Source of the DNA: JAWWBN01 sp033720955
Lineage (GTDB): Bacteria; Acidobacteriota; Thermoanaerobaculia; Multivoradales; JAHEKO01
Assembly (NCBI GenBank): GCA_033720955.1
Contig: JAWWBN010000094.1
Span: 1 to 12,903 of the forward strand
Direction of reading: 5' to 3'
Length of the DNA: 12,903 nt
Part shown: positions 1-5,815 of the stretch, one piece after another
How the letters are laid out: every line of letters begins with the position of its first letter
Numbering within the stretch: position 1 is the first letter of the stretch
Program-made: the position numbers and the translations under genes
The notes under the pieces: model-generated
Database searches by the model: none
Told to the model about the DNA's origin: nothing
The model's input: the letters and a program-made list of their open reading frames with translations, nothing else

Positions 1-247
1 CCACCGTCCGGCGGGCCAGCTCCCGCGTCAGGGCGAAGAGCTCCACCGCGAGCTCGCCCTCCGGCTCGCCGGCGACAGCCCGGCGCCGCAGCTCGCGCGC
101 CCGTTCGGCGAGACCGGCGGTCTCCGCCGCGGCGAGCCCGGGCGCGAGGCGCTCCATCTCGGCGATCCGCTCGCGGTAGGGGGCGAGGGGATCTCCCTCC
201 CGCCGCCGGCGGAGGCCACGCCGGAGCCAGCCCAGGGGGTCGGTCAC
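1..247 (-). CDS. secA: SecA-like preprotein translocase ATPase, N-terminal 82 residues (runs off left edge)
   Basis: Only the first 82 codons are present; the gene continues past position 1. The translation carries the SecA N-terminal signature ahead of the ATPase core: a tyrosine-initiated helix YRERIAEMERLAP (about residues 24-36), then an alternating helix with ELRRRAVAGE (about 54-63), then ELFALTRELARRTV (about 69-82). These match the family pattern of 'I..LEP', 'ELR.R...GE' and 'FA.VREA.KR'. SecA is the cytosolic ATPase that drives unfolded proteins through SecYEG. The DEAD motor and preprotein cross-linking domain lie outside the window, so a full-length SecA cannot be told from a shorter accessory SecA-like paralogue. 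The start is the GTG at 245-247: an in-frame TAG lies six codons upstream and no other start intervenes. Third codon positions are strongly GC-rich in this frame, supporting it over the opposite-strand frame, which is also open here. A strong promoter ends just upstream. Confidence 0.65.
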   Translation of the reverse strand, partial: MTDPLGWLRRGLRRRREGDPLAPYRERIAEMERLAPGLAAAETAGLAERARELRRRAVAGEPEGELAVELFALTRELARRTV

Positions 248-256
248 GCCGGCCTC

Positions 257-285
257 ACGCTAGCCCCCGCCATCTGGGGTGTCAA
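257..285 (-). promoter_or_regulatory. Near-consensus sigma-70-type promoter of the secA-like gene
   Basis: On the minus strand a perfect -35 hexamer TTGACA (280-285) is followed by a 17-nt spacer and a -10 hexamer TAGCGT (257-262). Nine bases separate the -10 from the GTG start. A typical initiation distance therefore puts the transcript start only a few bases before the start codon, so translation may be leaderless or nearly so. The -35 overlaps the beginning of the beta-domain ORF on the other strand. Confidence 0.55.
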
Positions 286-289
286 ACCG

Positions 290-505
290 GTGGTCCGCGT
301 CGTCGATCTCGAGAGCGGCCGGGCGGTGGCCCAGGGCCGCACCTACACGAGCGTCTTGTCGAACCCGAAGATCTTCACAGTGCCGCCGGGCCGCTACCGG
401 GTGGAGATCGGCGCGGTGCGGCTCCCGGGGCGGCCCGAGCGGAGCATAGAGGTGACGGTGGAGAAGGCGGGCGCCGCGGAGGCGATCGCAGAGTTCGCAC
501 CGTAG
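290..505 (+). CDS. Orphan beta-sandwich domain, probable remnant of the C-terminus of a VWA-type protein
   Basis: A 71-residue frame from GTG at 290 to TAG at 503-505. It reads as one Ig-like or carboxypeptidase-regulatory-like beta domain: VRVVDLESGRAVAQGRTYTS, a proline-glycine turn (VPPGRYRVEIGAVRL), then GRPERSIEVTVEKAG. From memory of the family, this pattern ('KPV...V.D..TG..VA.GRTYTS..SNP..F.LPPG.Y.V') occurs as a tail domain in larger bacterial VWA-containing proteins. Domain-like sequence seems to begin slightly before the start codon (VKPVV, from about 281). The frame is open to the left edge, but positions 1-247 are better explained by secA on the other strand. There is no signal peptide and no clear ribosome-binding site. 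Third codon positions are GC-rich, so it was or is coding. A truncated gene remnant is my preferred reading; a small independent protein is the alternative. Confidence 0.42.
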   Translation: MVRVVDLESGRAVAQGRTYTSVLSNPKIFTVPPGRYRVEIGAVRLPGRPERSIEVTVEKAGAAEAIAEFAP

Positions 506-568
506 AACCCCGATCGGCTTGAACCGGCCGGCGACTCCGCGCGGACGTACAGGGCGAGGGAGGTTCTC

Positions 569-1408
569 ATGCCGATTCGAGCCCTGCGCGTCGCCGCCGT
601 TCTCGCCCTGGCCCTGCTCGCGGGCGCCTGCGTCCTCGTCTTCGATGCCGGTCTCTACCAGGCGTTCAAGCTGCACTTCGCGCTCTCGCAGCTCCTGCCG
701 GAGGGCGAGGGCACCCTGGTCCACAGCCTCCACTACCCCTCGGAGGTCAAGCTCAAGGGCAAGTGGGTGCGGGTGTCGGGGGCGCTCGAGGCGCCGGACG
801 GCCAGCCGCTGCCCGACGAGCTGGCGGTGGAGAGCCGCTTCGAAGACGCCGACGGCAAGCTCCTCTTCCGGCTCCGCGGGACGGCGGTGCCCGACGGCGA
901 CGGCCTCTTCTCCCTGCGGCTCAAGCTGCGCAAGAACATCGCGGCCGACACTCTGCAGATGCTCCTCGTCGAGCCGCGCGGGGCCGCTCTGGCCAAGGAC
1001 ACCAGGATCTGGCTCTGTGTCCACGTCGTCGAGAAGAAGAAGCACCTGTCCGGGTTGCCCGACTGTGTGGGCCAGGGCGGCGACGATCCCGGCCCCGCCC
1101 CCGGCACCTTCGTGGTCCAGGTCCTCGACAACAGCTTCTCGCCCCAGAGGGTCCGGGTGCAGCCGGGCGACACGGTGCGCTGGGAGCTGGCGGGCGCGGA
1201 CTTCTCCCACACCGTGACGGCGATGGACGCCTCGGTCTTCGACAGCGGCTTCCTCTCCACTCCGGGCGCCTTCTTCGAGATGACCTTCACGGGCGCGCAC
1301 GACGACCAGACCTTCGAGTACTTCTGCCGCACCCATCACACCTGCTGCGCGATGCAGGGCTCGGTGCAGGTCGGCAACGACGCCCCCGACCCGGGCGACG
1401 GCTACTAG
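569..1408 (+). CDS. Cupredoxin (plastocyanin-like) domain lipoprotein
   Basis: 279 residues from an ATG preceded by a GGGAGG ribosome-binding site 5-6 nt upstream. Residues 1-21 form a hydrophobic signal ending in a lipobox-like LLAGAC, so Cys21 is the likely lipidated residue and the protein is probably membrane-anchored. Residues about 45-165 form an uncharacterised beta-rich region (two Cys, 150 and 166). Residues about 178-270 are a cupredoxin fold: VVQVLDNSFSPQRVRVQPGD, then TVRW, then SHTV with candidate copper ligand His214. The C-terminal loop YFCRTHHTCCAMQG supplies Cys253, His256 or His257, and Met262. The role is probably periplasmic electron transfer or copper binding; the partner is unknown because no oxidase or cytochrome gene is adjacent. 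The loop has an extra vicinal Cys pair (259-260) and non-standard spacing. Type-1 copper binding is inferred from the ligand pattern. Confidence 0.85.
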   Translation: MPIRALRVAAVLALALLAGACVLVFDAGLYQAFKLHFALSQLLPEGEGTLVHSLHYPSEVKLKGKWVRVSGALEAPDGQPLPDELAVESRFEDADGKLLFRLRGTAVPDGDGLFSLRLKLRKNIAADTLQMLLVEPRGAALAKDTRIWLCVHVVEKKKHLSGLPDCVGQGGDDPGPAPGTFVVQVLDNSFSPQRVRVQPGDTVRWELAGADFSHTVTAMDASVFDSGFLSTPGAFFEMTFTGAHDDQTFEYFCRTHHTCCAMQGSVQVGNDAPDPGDGY

Positions 1409-2337
1409 GGAGCGCCGCCGCGGCCGGCGCCGCGCAGGCGCCAGGTCAGGAGCACCCGGGCGTGTAGCAGCTCGTCGTTGCGGGACGTCGTCGCGGGGGG
1501 CCGCACCACCTCGAGCGGGGTGTAGAAGATCTCCCCGGTGAGACGCAGCCGCTGGGAGAGATCGGTGCCGACCCCGGCGGCGGCCGACCAGGTCCAGCCG
1601 TCGGTGAGCTCGACGGTCCGGTCGAGGATCCCCGAGTGGCGGGCGTCCACTGCGAACTCGAGGTCGAGAAAGTGGGCCGCCAGGGCCACGTGGGGCTCCC
1701 ACCGCCCCGCGCCCAGAAACGCCAGGCCCGCTTCGAGGCTCGCGGTGCGCAGGGTCATCTCGTCGCGCGAGGGCGCCTCGCACCGGAAGGGGTTGGCCAC
1801 CGGGTCGTCGCCGGCGGCCGCCTCGGCGGCCGGACAGGTGATGTCGCCTTCGAGCGAGCCTCTCTGCAGCGTCAGCCGGAGCCCGGCCCGCGTGCGGCGG
1901 GTCTGCACGACCGGACGCTCGACCCCGAGGGCCAGCAGGTCGGGCTCGACTCCGTCGATGTCGGCGAGAGGGGGGAGGTAGCTCAGGTCGAGGGTCAGGT
2001 CTCCCGGGAGGCCCACCGAGAGCCGCACCCGACCGAAGATCGAGGTGCGGTTGATCTCCTCCCTCTTGGTGCCGTTGAAGCCGACCGTCGCCTCCTCGTC
2101 GGAGAGGGTGGGTACCCAGGCGGCCTCGAAGCCGAGCTCCACCTCGCCCGGCTCGACCGCGCGCGGCACGCCCAGGCCGGTGAACAGGTTGACGGAGGCG
2201 ACGTACTTCATCGCCCACGACTCGGGCCGGTCGAAGTCGAGCTCCTGCCGCACGTCGAGGAGCGGCTGGGCGGCGGCGGGCGCCGCCAGCGGGAGGGTGC
2301 AGGCCGCGGCCAGGCACACCGACCGCGCCGCCGTCAT
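1405..2337 (-). CDS. Probable outer-membrane beta-barrel protein with signal peptide
   Basis: 310 residues from the ATG at 2337. A second in-frame ATG at 2352 would add five residues; 2337 is preferred because GAGAGA lies at suitable spacing before it and the signal peptide then begins compactly. The signal runs MTAARS..LPLAAPAAAQ, with likely cleavage after AAAQ (about residue 24). The mature part has many short alternating amphipathic strands, for example EVELGFEAAWVP, GRVRLSVGLPG, LTLDLSYLPPL, ASLEAGLAFLG and RLTGEIFYTPLEVV, ending LLTWRLRG plus a short tail. This is typical of outer-membrane barrels, though a terminal aromatic residue is missing. Cys168 and Cys186 may form a disulfide in an extracellular loop. 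I do not recognise a specific family. It is the last gene of a minus-strand run and has no convincing promoter of its own. Its stop TAG overlaps the stop of the cupredoxin gene. Confidence 0.72.
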   Translation of the reverse strand: MTAARSVCLAAACTLPLAAPAAAQPLLDVRQELDFDRPESWAMKYVASVNLFTGLGVPRAVEPGEVELGFEAAWVPTLSDEEATVGFNGTKREEINRTSIFGRVRLSVGLPGDLTLDLSYLPPLADIDGVEPDLLALGVERPVVQTRRTRAGLRLTLQRGSLEGDITCPAAEAAAGDDPVANPFRCEAPSRDEMTLRTASLEAGLAFLGAGRWEPHVALAAHFLDLEFAVDARHSGILDRTVELTDGWTWSAAAGVGTDLSQRLRLTGEIFYTPLEVVRPPATTSRNDELLHARVLLTWRLRGAGRGGAP

Positions 2338-2372
2338 CGCAGCGTCTCTCATGCCCGTGAGTCCGTGGCCGG

Positions 2373-2406
2373 CCGGTCCCGGGTTCACTGCGATCCCCGG
2401 GGCCGG
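2373..2406 (-). other. GC-rich inverted repeat between the 127-aa gene and the outer-membrane gene (attenuator or terminator candidate)
   Basis: Arms 2373-2383 (CCGGTCCCGGG) and 2396-2406 (CCCGGGGCCGG) flank a 12-nt loop. In a minus-strand transcript the pairing is 4 bp, one C-A mismatch, then 6 bp of pure GC; in a plus-strand transcript the mismatch becomes a G-U wobble. No U-tract follows, so it is not a classical intrinsic terminator. It lies after the stop at 2412 and before the start at 2337, where it could attenuate read-through or mark RNA processing. Confidence 0.35.
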
Positions 2407-2411
2407 CGCCG

Positions 2412-2795
2412 TCAGTGGACCGTGTGGGGGCTTCTGGCCTTGGGCACCCTGGCCGGGTCGGAGCGCTCCTCCTCCTCGAAGCCGTGGCTCAGGATGAAGT
2501 AGTACAGCGCCACCCGGTCGGTGTCGGTCTCGGCGATCAGCTCGAAGGCCCACTCCCCCTCGCGCTCCTCGCCCAGCTCCTGCACGTAGGCGATCCGCTC
2601 GGAGTCGAGGATCAGCTCGCCCATGAGCCGCTTGCCGCGGATGATCTGCACGTAGAGGGTCGCGCCGTCGGCGGCGAAGTGCCAGTGCAGGTCCTCGTCG
2701 TCGTAGAGCACCGCGTCGCCGGTGCCGGCTCGCACGATGCAGTTCGGATGCAGCAGAAGCCAGTTCCAGAAGACGTCGAAGGTGAGGGTGGTCAC
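2412..2795 (-). CDS. Conserved-looking protein of unknown function, 127 aa, translationally coupled to the GGT-family gene
   Basis: I do not recognise this protein. It starts at GTG 2795 inside the end of the upstream gene: the GTG overlaps the TGA stop in a GTGA arrangement, which implies translational coupling. A GGGG stretch lies about eight bases before the start. There is no signal peptide or obvious membrane segment, so it is probably cytosolic. The N-terminus is rich in aromatics (FDVFWNWLLLHPN), followed by alternating beta-strand-like stretches (LHWHFAADGATLYVQIIRG, LILDSERIAYVQEL), an acidic helix (GEEREGEWAFELIAET) and a hydrophobic RVALYYFILSHGF. The last 20 or so residues (EEEERSD...) look disordered. 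Overall it resembles a compact alpha/beta domain. It is upstream of the outer-membrane gene in the same direction. Confidence 0.75.
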   Translation of the reverse strand: MTTLTFDVFWNWLLLHPNCIVRAGTGDAVLYDDEDLHWHFAADGATLYVQIIRGKRLMGELILDSERIAYVQELGEEREGEWAFELIAETDTDRVALYYFILSHGFEEEERSDPARVPKARSPHTVH

Positions 2796-4693
2796 CAAGC
2801 GACCCCGTAGTCCTCGCCGAAATCGCTGGCCGCTCCCGTCATGGTGCCGTGCTCGCGGTCGAAGAAGATCGCCGTGATGGGGCCCGAGGTGCGGGGCCGC
2901 GTCTCCACCCGGTAGCCCCTGCGCGCCAGCTCGGCCCGCACCCAGACCGGCACGTCGTCGCGCACCCGCAGCCTCCCGGGCTCCGACCGGTGGGCGCCGA
3001 AGGAGGACTGCATCTGGTAGCTGGTGATGTTGGCCGCCTCGGCCGCCTGCTGCACCCCCATGCCGAACTCGACGACGTTGAGGAAGAACTGCAGCAGGTT
3101 CTGGTCCTGGGTGTCGCCCCCCTGGACGGCGAAGGAGAGGTAGGGCGCGCCGTCCTTGAGCGCCATCCCGGGGGTCAGGGTAGCCCGCGGCCGCTTGCCC
3201 GGCGCCACCAGGTTGAAGGGATTCATCCGCTCGTCGAGGACGAAGCTCTGCATCCGCTGGGAGAGCCCGATGCCGGTGGAGCCGGCGATGTAGGCCGGGA
3301 TCCACCCGCCGCTGGGGGTCACCGAGACCACCCACCCCTCGGCGTCGGCGGCCTGGATCGAGGTGGTGCCGGCCAGAAAGGCCTCGTCGTCGGAGAGGAT
3401 GCGGCTCTGCTGCCACCCCTCCTCCCCCTCGGCGTCGGCCTCGGGCGGGACGGGGGTCCAGCGCTCGAGCAGGTCGAGGTAGGGGTTCTCTCCGCCCTGA
3501 AAGGGGTAGGGGTCGCCGGGCTTGGTGCCCTCGTCGTTCCTCTCCCAGTCGATCTGGTCGTAGCGGCTGCGGGCGTACTCCTTGGAGAGCAGCCCCTCGA
3601 TCGGCTCCTCCGGGGGGGCGTAGGGGTCGCCGTAGTAGAAGTCGCGGTCGGCGAAGGCCAGGTTCATGGCCTGGTAGAGGGTGTGGATGTAGGCGGCGCT
3701 GTTGTAGCCCATGGCCCGGAGGTCGGCGTTCTCCAGGATGTTGAGCGCCTGGAGCATCACCGGCCCCTGCACCCAGTGGGTGAGCTTGTAGACGTCGATC
3801 CCCTTGTAGCTGGTCCGGACCGGCTCCTCGAGATGGACCTGCCACCGGTCCAGGTCCTCCAGGGTGATCAGCCCGCCGTCGGCCTGCACCGCGCGCACCA
3901 GCTCGCGGGCCACGTCGCCGCGGTAGAAGCGGTCGTAGGCGGCGTAGATCGCCTCCTTGCGGCTCCCGCCCGCCGCCAGCGCCTCCGCCTCCGCCGCGAC
4001 CAGCTTCTCCAGCGTCCGCTTGAGATCGGGCTGGCGGAAGATCTCGCCCGGGTAGGGCGCCGCCCGTTCCTGCGAGTCGTCGGGCGCCAGGTGGGGCAGG
4101 AAGACGGCCCGGGAGGCGGGCCACTGGGCCAGGATCTCCCTGCGCCGCTCCATGTTGTCGGCCTGGGCGCTCTCGATGGGGTAGCCCTCCGCCATCTGGA
4201 TCGCCGGCGCCAGGACCTCGGCGAGGCTCAGACGGCCGAACTCGGCGAGCATGGTCAGAAGGCCGCCCGGGGTCCCGGGGGTCACGGCGGCCAGCGGCCC
4301 GAACTCGGGCGGGTAGCGCATGCCCCGCTCGCGGAAGAACTCCACCGTGGCGCCGGTGGGGGCGACCCCCAGGGCGTTGACCCCGATCACCCGGCCGGTC
4401 CCCGGGTGACGGATCAGGGCCTGGGTCTCGCCGCCCCACCCCAGGGTGTCCCACATGGTGGAGGTGGCGGCGAGCATGGCGCAGGCGGCGTCCACCGCGT
4501 TGCCGCCGCGGGCGAAGGTCAGCGCCCCCGCCGTCGCCGCCAGCGGCTTGCCGGTGACCGCCACCCAGTGGCGGCCGTGGAGCGCCGGCTTGACGGTCCC
4601 CTGGGCGGCGAGGGGCAGCGCCCCCAAGAGGGCGAGCAGCAGGGCGGCCATCGCCAGGGGGTGCCGCGAGGGGAGGCTCAGTGGGTTCGACAC
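2792..4693 (-). CDS. ggt: Gamma-glutamyltransferase-family (Ntn hydrolase) periplasmic enzyme, atypical substrate pocket
   Basis: 633 residues from GTG 4693, chosen because GGAGG stands seven to eight bases before it; a GTG at 4708 in the same frame has no such site. An N-terminal signal (MAALLLALLGALPLAAQ, ending about residue 31) implies export. The GGT fold is recognisable throughout: GNAVDAACAM near the N-terminus, VTPGTPGGLL, FYRGDVARELV, GGLITLEDLDRW, AMNLAFADRDFYYGDP, then the autoprocessing site AGTTSIQ and KRPRATLTPGMALKDG. Thr443 (first Thr of TTS) is the expected N-terminal nucleophile created when the precursor cleaves itself; the oxyanion GG is at about 525-526. However, the loop that carries the gamma-glutamate-binding Arg in classical GGT reads NALGVAP (106-112), and other pocket residues also differ. 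Family membership is secure; glutathione hydrolysis is not. It lies 38 nt downstream of lpxL and is coupled to the 127-aa gene. Confidence 0.88.
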   Translation of the reverse strand: MSNPLSLPSRHPLAMAALLLALLGALPLAAQGTVKPALHGRHWVAVTGKPLAATAGALTFARGGNAVDAACAMLAATSTMWDTLGWGGETQALIRHPGTGRVIGVNALGVAPTGATVEFFRERGMRYPPEFGPLAAVTPGTPGGLLTMLAEFGRLSLAEVLAPAIQMAEGYPIESAQADNMERRREILAQWPASRAVFLPHLAPDDSQERAAPYPGEIFRQPDLKRTLEKLVAAEAEALAAGGSRKEAIYAAYDRFYRGDVARELVRAVQADGGLITLEDLDRWQVHLEEPVRTSYKGIDVYKLTHWVQGPVMLQALNILENADLRAMGYNSAAYIHTLYQAMNLAFADRDFYYGDPYAPPEEPIEGLLSKEYARSRYDQIDWERNDEGTKPGDPYPFQGGENPYLDLLERWTPVPPEADAEGEEGWQQSRILSDDEAFLAGTTSIQAADAEGWVVSVTPSGGWIPAYIAGSTGIGLSQRMQSFVLDERMNPFNLVAPGKRPRATLTPGMALKDGAPYLSFAVQGGDTQDQNLLQFFLNVVEFGMGVQQAAEAANITSYQMQSSFGAHRSEPGRLRVRDDVPVWVRAELARRGYRVETRPRTSGPITAIFFDREHGTMTGAASDFGEDYGVAW

Positions 4694-4731
4694 GATCTCG
4701 ACCTCCACGCCGGTGGTGAAGAAGACCTACT

Positions 4732-5748
4732 CTATCTGCCGCGGCTTGCCGGTCCGGACGGCCCGGCCGGGCTCGGTCGAGGGGGCAGGCCGCGGCGCCG
4801 GTCGTAGAGCCGCACCCCCTCGGTGGAGCCCTCGACCCGCAGCCGGCGCTCCTCTTCGGGCGGCCGGGTCTTGAACCGCTTGTAGCTCCAGACGTACTGC
4901 TCGGGGCAGGCGCGGACGCAGCGCTCCACCCCCAGGTTGAGCCGCTCCGCCGCCACCGCCGGATCGGGGTCGTCGAGGCCCTCGGGCGGCGGTCGCAGGT
5001 GGTAGTGGAAGCCGCCGCTCGCGGTGCGCAGGGCGTAGGCGAAGAGGACCGGCACCGAGAGCCGCCGCAGAAGACGGGCGGGCAGGGTCATGGTGAGCGC
5101 CGGGATGCCGAAGAAGGGGGCGAAGACGCCGCTGCGACGCACCGGCTCCTGGTCGGGGAGCAGCACCAGGGGCTTGCCCGCCGCCAGCTCGCGGTAGACC
5201 TGGCGCAGCCCGCGCGAGCTGGTGGCGGGGATCATGGTGCAGCCGGTGCGCTCCCGGGCCGCGACCACCAGCCGCGAGAGCTCGGCGTGGCGGGGCGGAC
5301 GGTAGAGGGCGGCGAAGGGGGAGCGCGCCATCAGTAAGGGGTTGAGCATCTCCCAGTTGCCCAGGTGGGGCAGGAGGATCAGGACGCCCCGTCCGCCGGC
5401 CAGCGCCTCGGTCAGCAGCTCCTCTCCCTCCACCCCCTCCTCCAGCCGGCGCAGGGCGGCGGGAGGCCGCGGCAGCAGGGCGGCGGTCTCGGCGACGGTG
5501 CGGCCGGTCGCGACCAGGCTCCGGCGCGCCACCCGCCGCCGCTGCTCGGCGGTCCACTCCGGGAAGCACCAGGCGAGGTTCATCCGAGTGGTCTTGCGCA
5601 GGTCGTTGGGCACCGCCCCGGCCAGGCGACCCAGCCCGCCCCCGAAGGCGCGGGTGACGCGGAGCGGCAGCCGGGAGCAGGCGGAGAAGGCCGCGCGCAG
5701 GAGAGCGCCGACGACCGGCGACGATTTGACCAGCTTCTTCTCCGCCAA
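4732..5748 (-). CDS. lpxL: LpxL/LpxM-type lipid A biosynthesis acyltransferase
   Basis: 338 residues. LpxL/HtrB-family enzymes transfer a secondary acyl chain to the lipid A precursor at the inner face of the cytoplasmic membrane. The catalytic H-x4-E motif HLGNWE is at 128-133, in the context ILLPHLGNWEMLNPLL. Other family marks are ALYRPPRHAEL (147-157), LLPDQEPV (197-203), the FFGIPALTMT segment (about 212-221) and the C-terminal WSYKRFKTRP (287-296). Beyond that motif there is a 42-residue, Arg/Pro-rich tail of no recognised function. The frame stays open further upstream; TTG at 5748 is preferred because GGAAGGG sits six bases before it, a TATCCT -10 candidate lies about 20 bases upstream, and family-like sequence begins there. 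No strong N-terminal transmembrane helix is obvious. It is the first gene of the minus-strand run; the GGT-family gene starts 38 nt after its stop. Confidence 0.87.
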   Translation of the reverse strand: MAEKKLVKSSPVVGALLRAAFSACSRLPLRVTRAFGGGLGRLAGAVPNDLRKTTRMNLAWCFPEWTAEQRRRVARRSLVATGRTVAETAALLPRPPAALRRLEEGVEGEELLTEALAGGRGVLILLPHLGNWEMLNPLLMARSPFAALYRPPRHAELSRLVVAARERTGCTMIPATSSRGLRQVYRELAAGKPLVLLPDQEPVRRSGVFAPFFGIPALTMTLPARLLRRLSVPVLFAYALRTASGGFHYHLRPPPEGLDDPDPAVAAERLNLGVERCVRACPEQYVWSYKRFKTRPPEEERRLRVEGSTEGVRLYDRRRGLPPRPSPAGPSGPASRGR

Positions 5749-5768
5749 GGGGAGCCCTTCCGGCGCCA

Positions 5769-5774
5769 AGGATA
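5769..5774 (-). promoter_or_regulatory. Candidate -10 element for the lpxL run
   Basis: On the minus strand TATCCT matches four of six -10 positions. Expected initiation would be about 5762, just before the GGAAGGG ribosome-binding site (5755-5761) of the TTG start at 5748. No convincing -35 is visible at 15-19 nt. It lies in the short divergent region shared with the plus-strand gene at 5816. Confidence 0.35.
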
Positions 5775-5797
5775 GCGCCCGGCGGCGCGCGGGGCGC

Positions 5798-5806
5798 TGG
5801 TAGACT
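5798..5806 (+). promoter_or_regulatory. Candidate extended -10 promoter for the gene at 5816
   Basis: TGGTAGACT gives the extended form TG-n-TAGACT. No good -35 is seen, which is tolerated in extended -10 promoters. The -10 ends nine bases before the GTG at 5816, the same spacing as at the secA-like gene, and no ribosome-binding site is visible. A leaderless or nearly leaderless transcript is possible. Confidence 0.4.
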
Positions 5807-5815
5807 GAGCCGGCC

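Noticed and set aside
2..289. Plus-strand frame open from the left edge into the beta-domain, which could make the domain part of a longer protein.
   Set aside because: Positions 1-247 encode a good SecA N-terminus on the other strand with GC-rich third positions and a promoter; the plus-strand translation there is featureless.
260..2317. Very long open minus-strand frame (685 codons) across the cupredoxin and outer-membrane genes.
   Set aside because: It is Arg/Gly/Pro/Ala-rich low-complexity translation with no domain, antisense to a clear cupredoxin gene and out of frame with the outer-membrane gene. At this GC content such open shadow frames are expected.
4694..4708. Upstream GTG at 4708 as the start of the GGT-like gene.
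   Set aside because: The only good ribosome-binding site, GGAGG, lies inside that extension and serves GTG 4693.
2849..4807. 652-codon plus-strand frame antisense to the GGT-like gene.
   Set aside because: The composition (Gly/Val/Leu/Asp/His runs) is that of an antisense frame of a GC-rich gene; there are no motifs, while the opposite strand is a full GGT-family protein.
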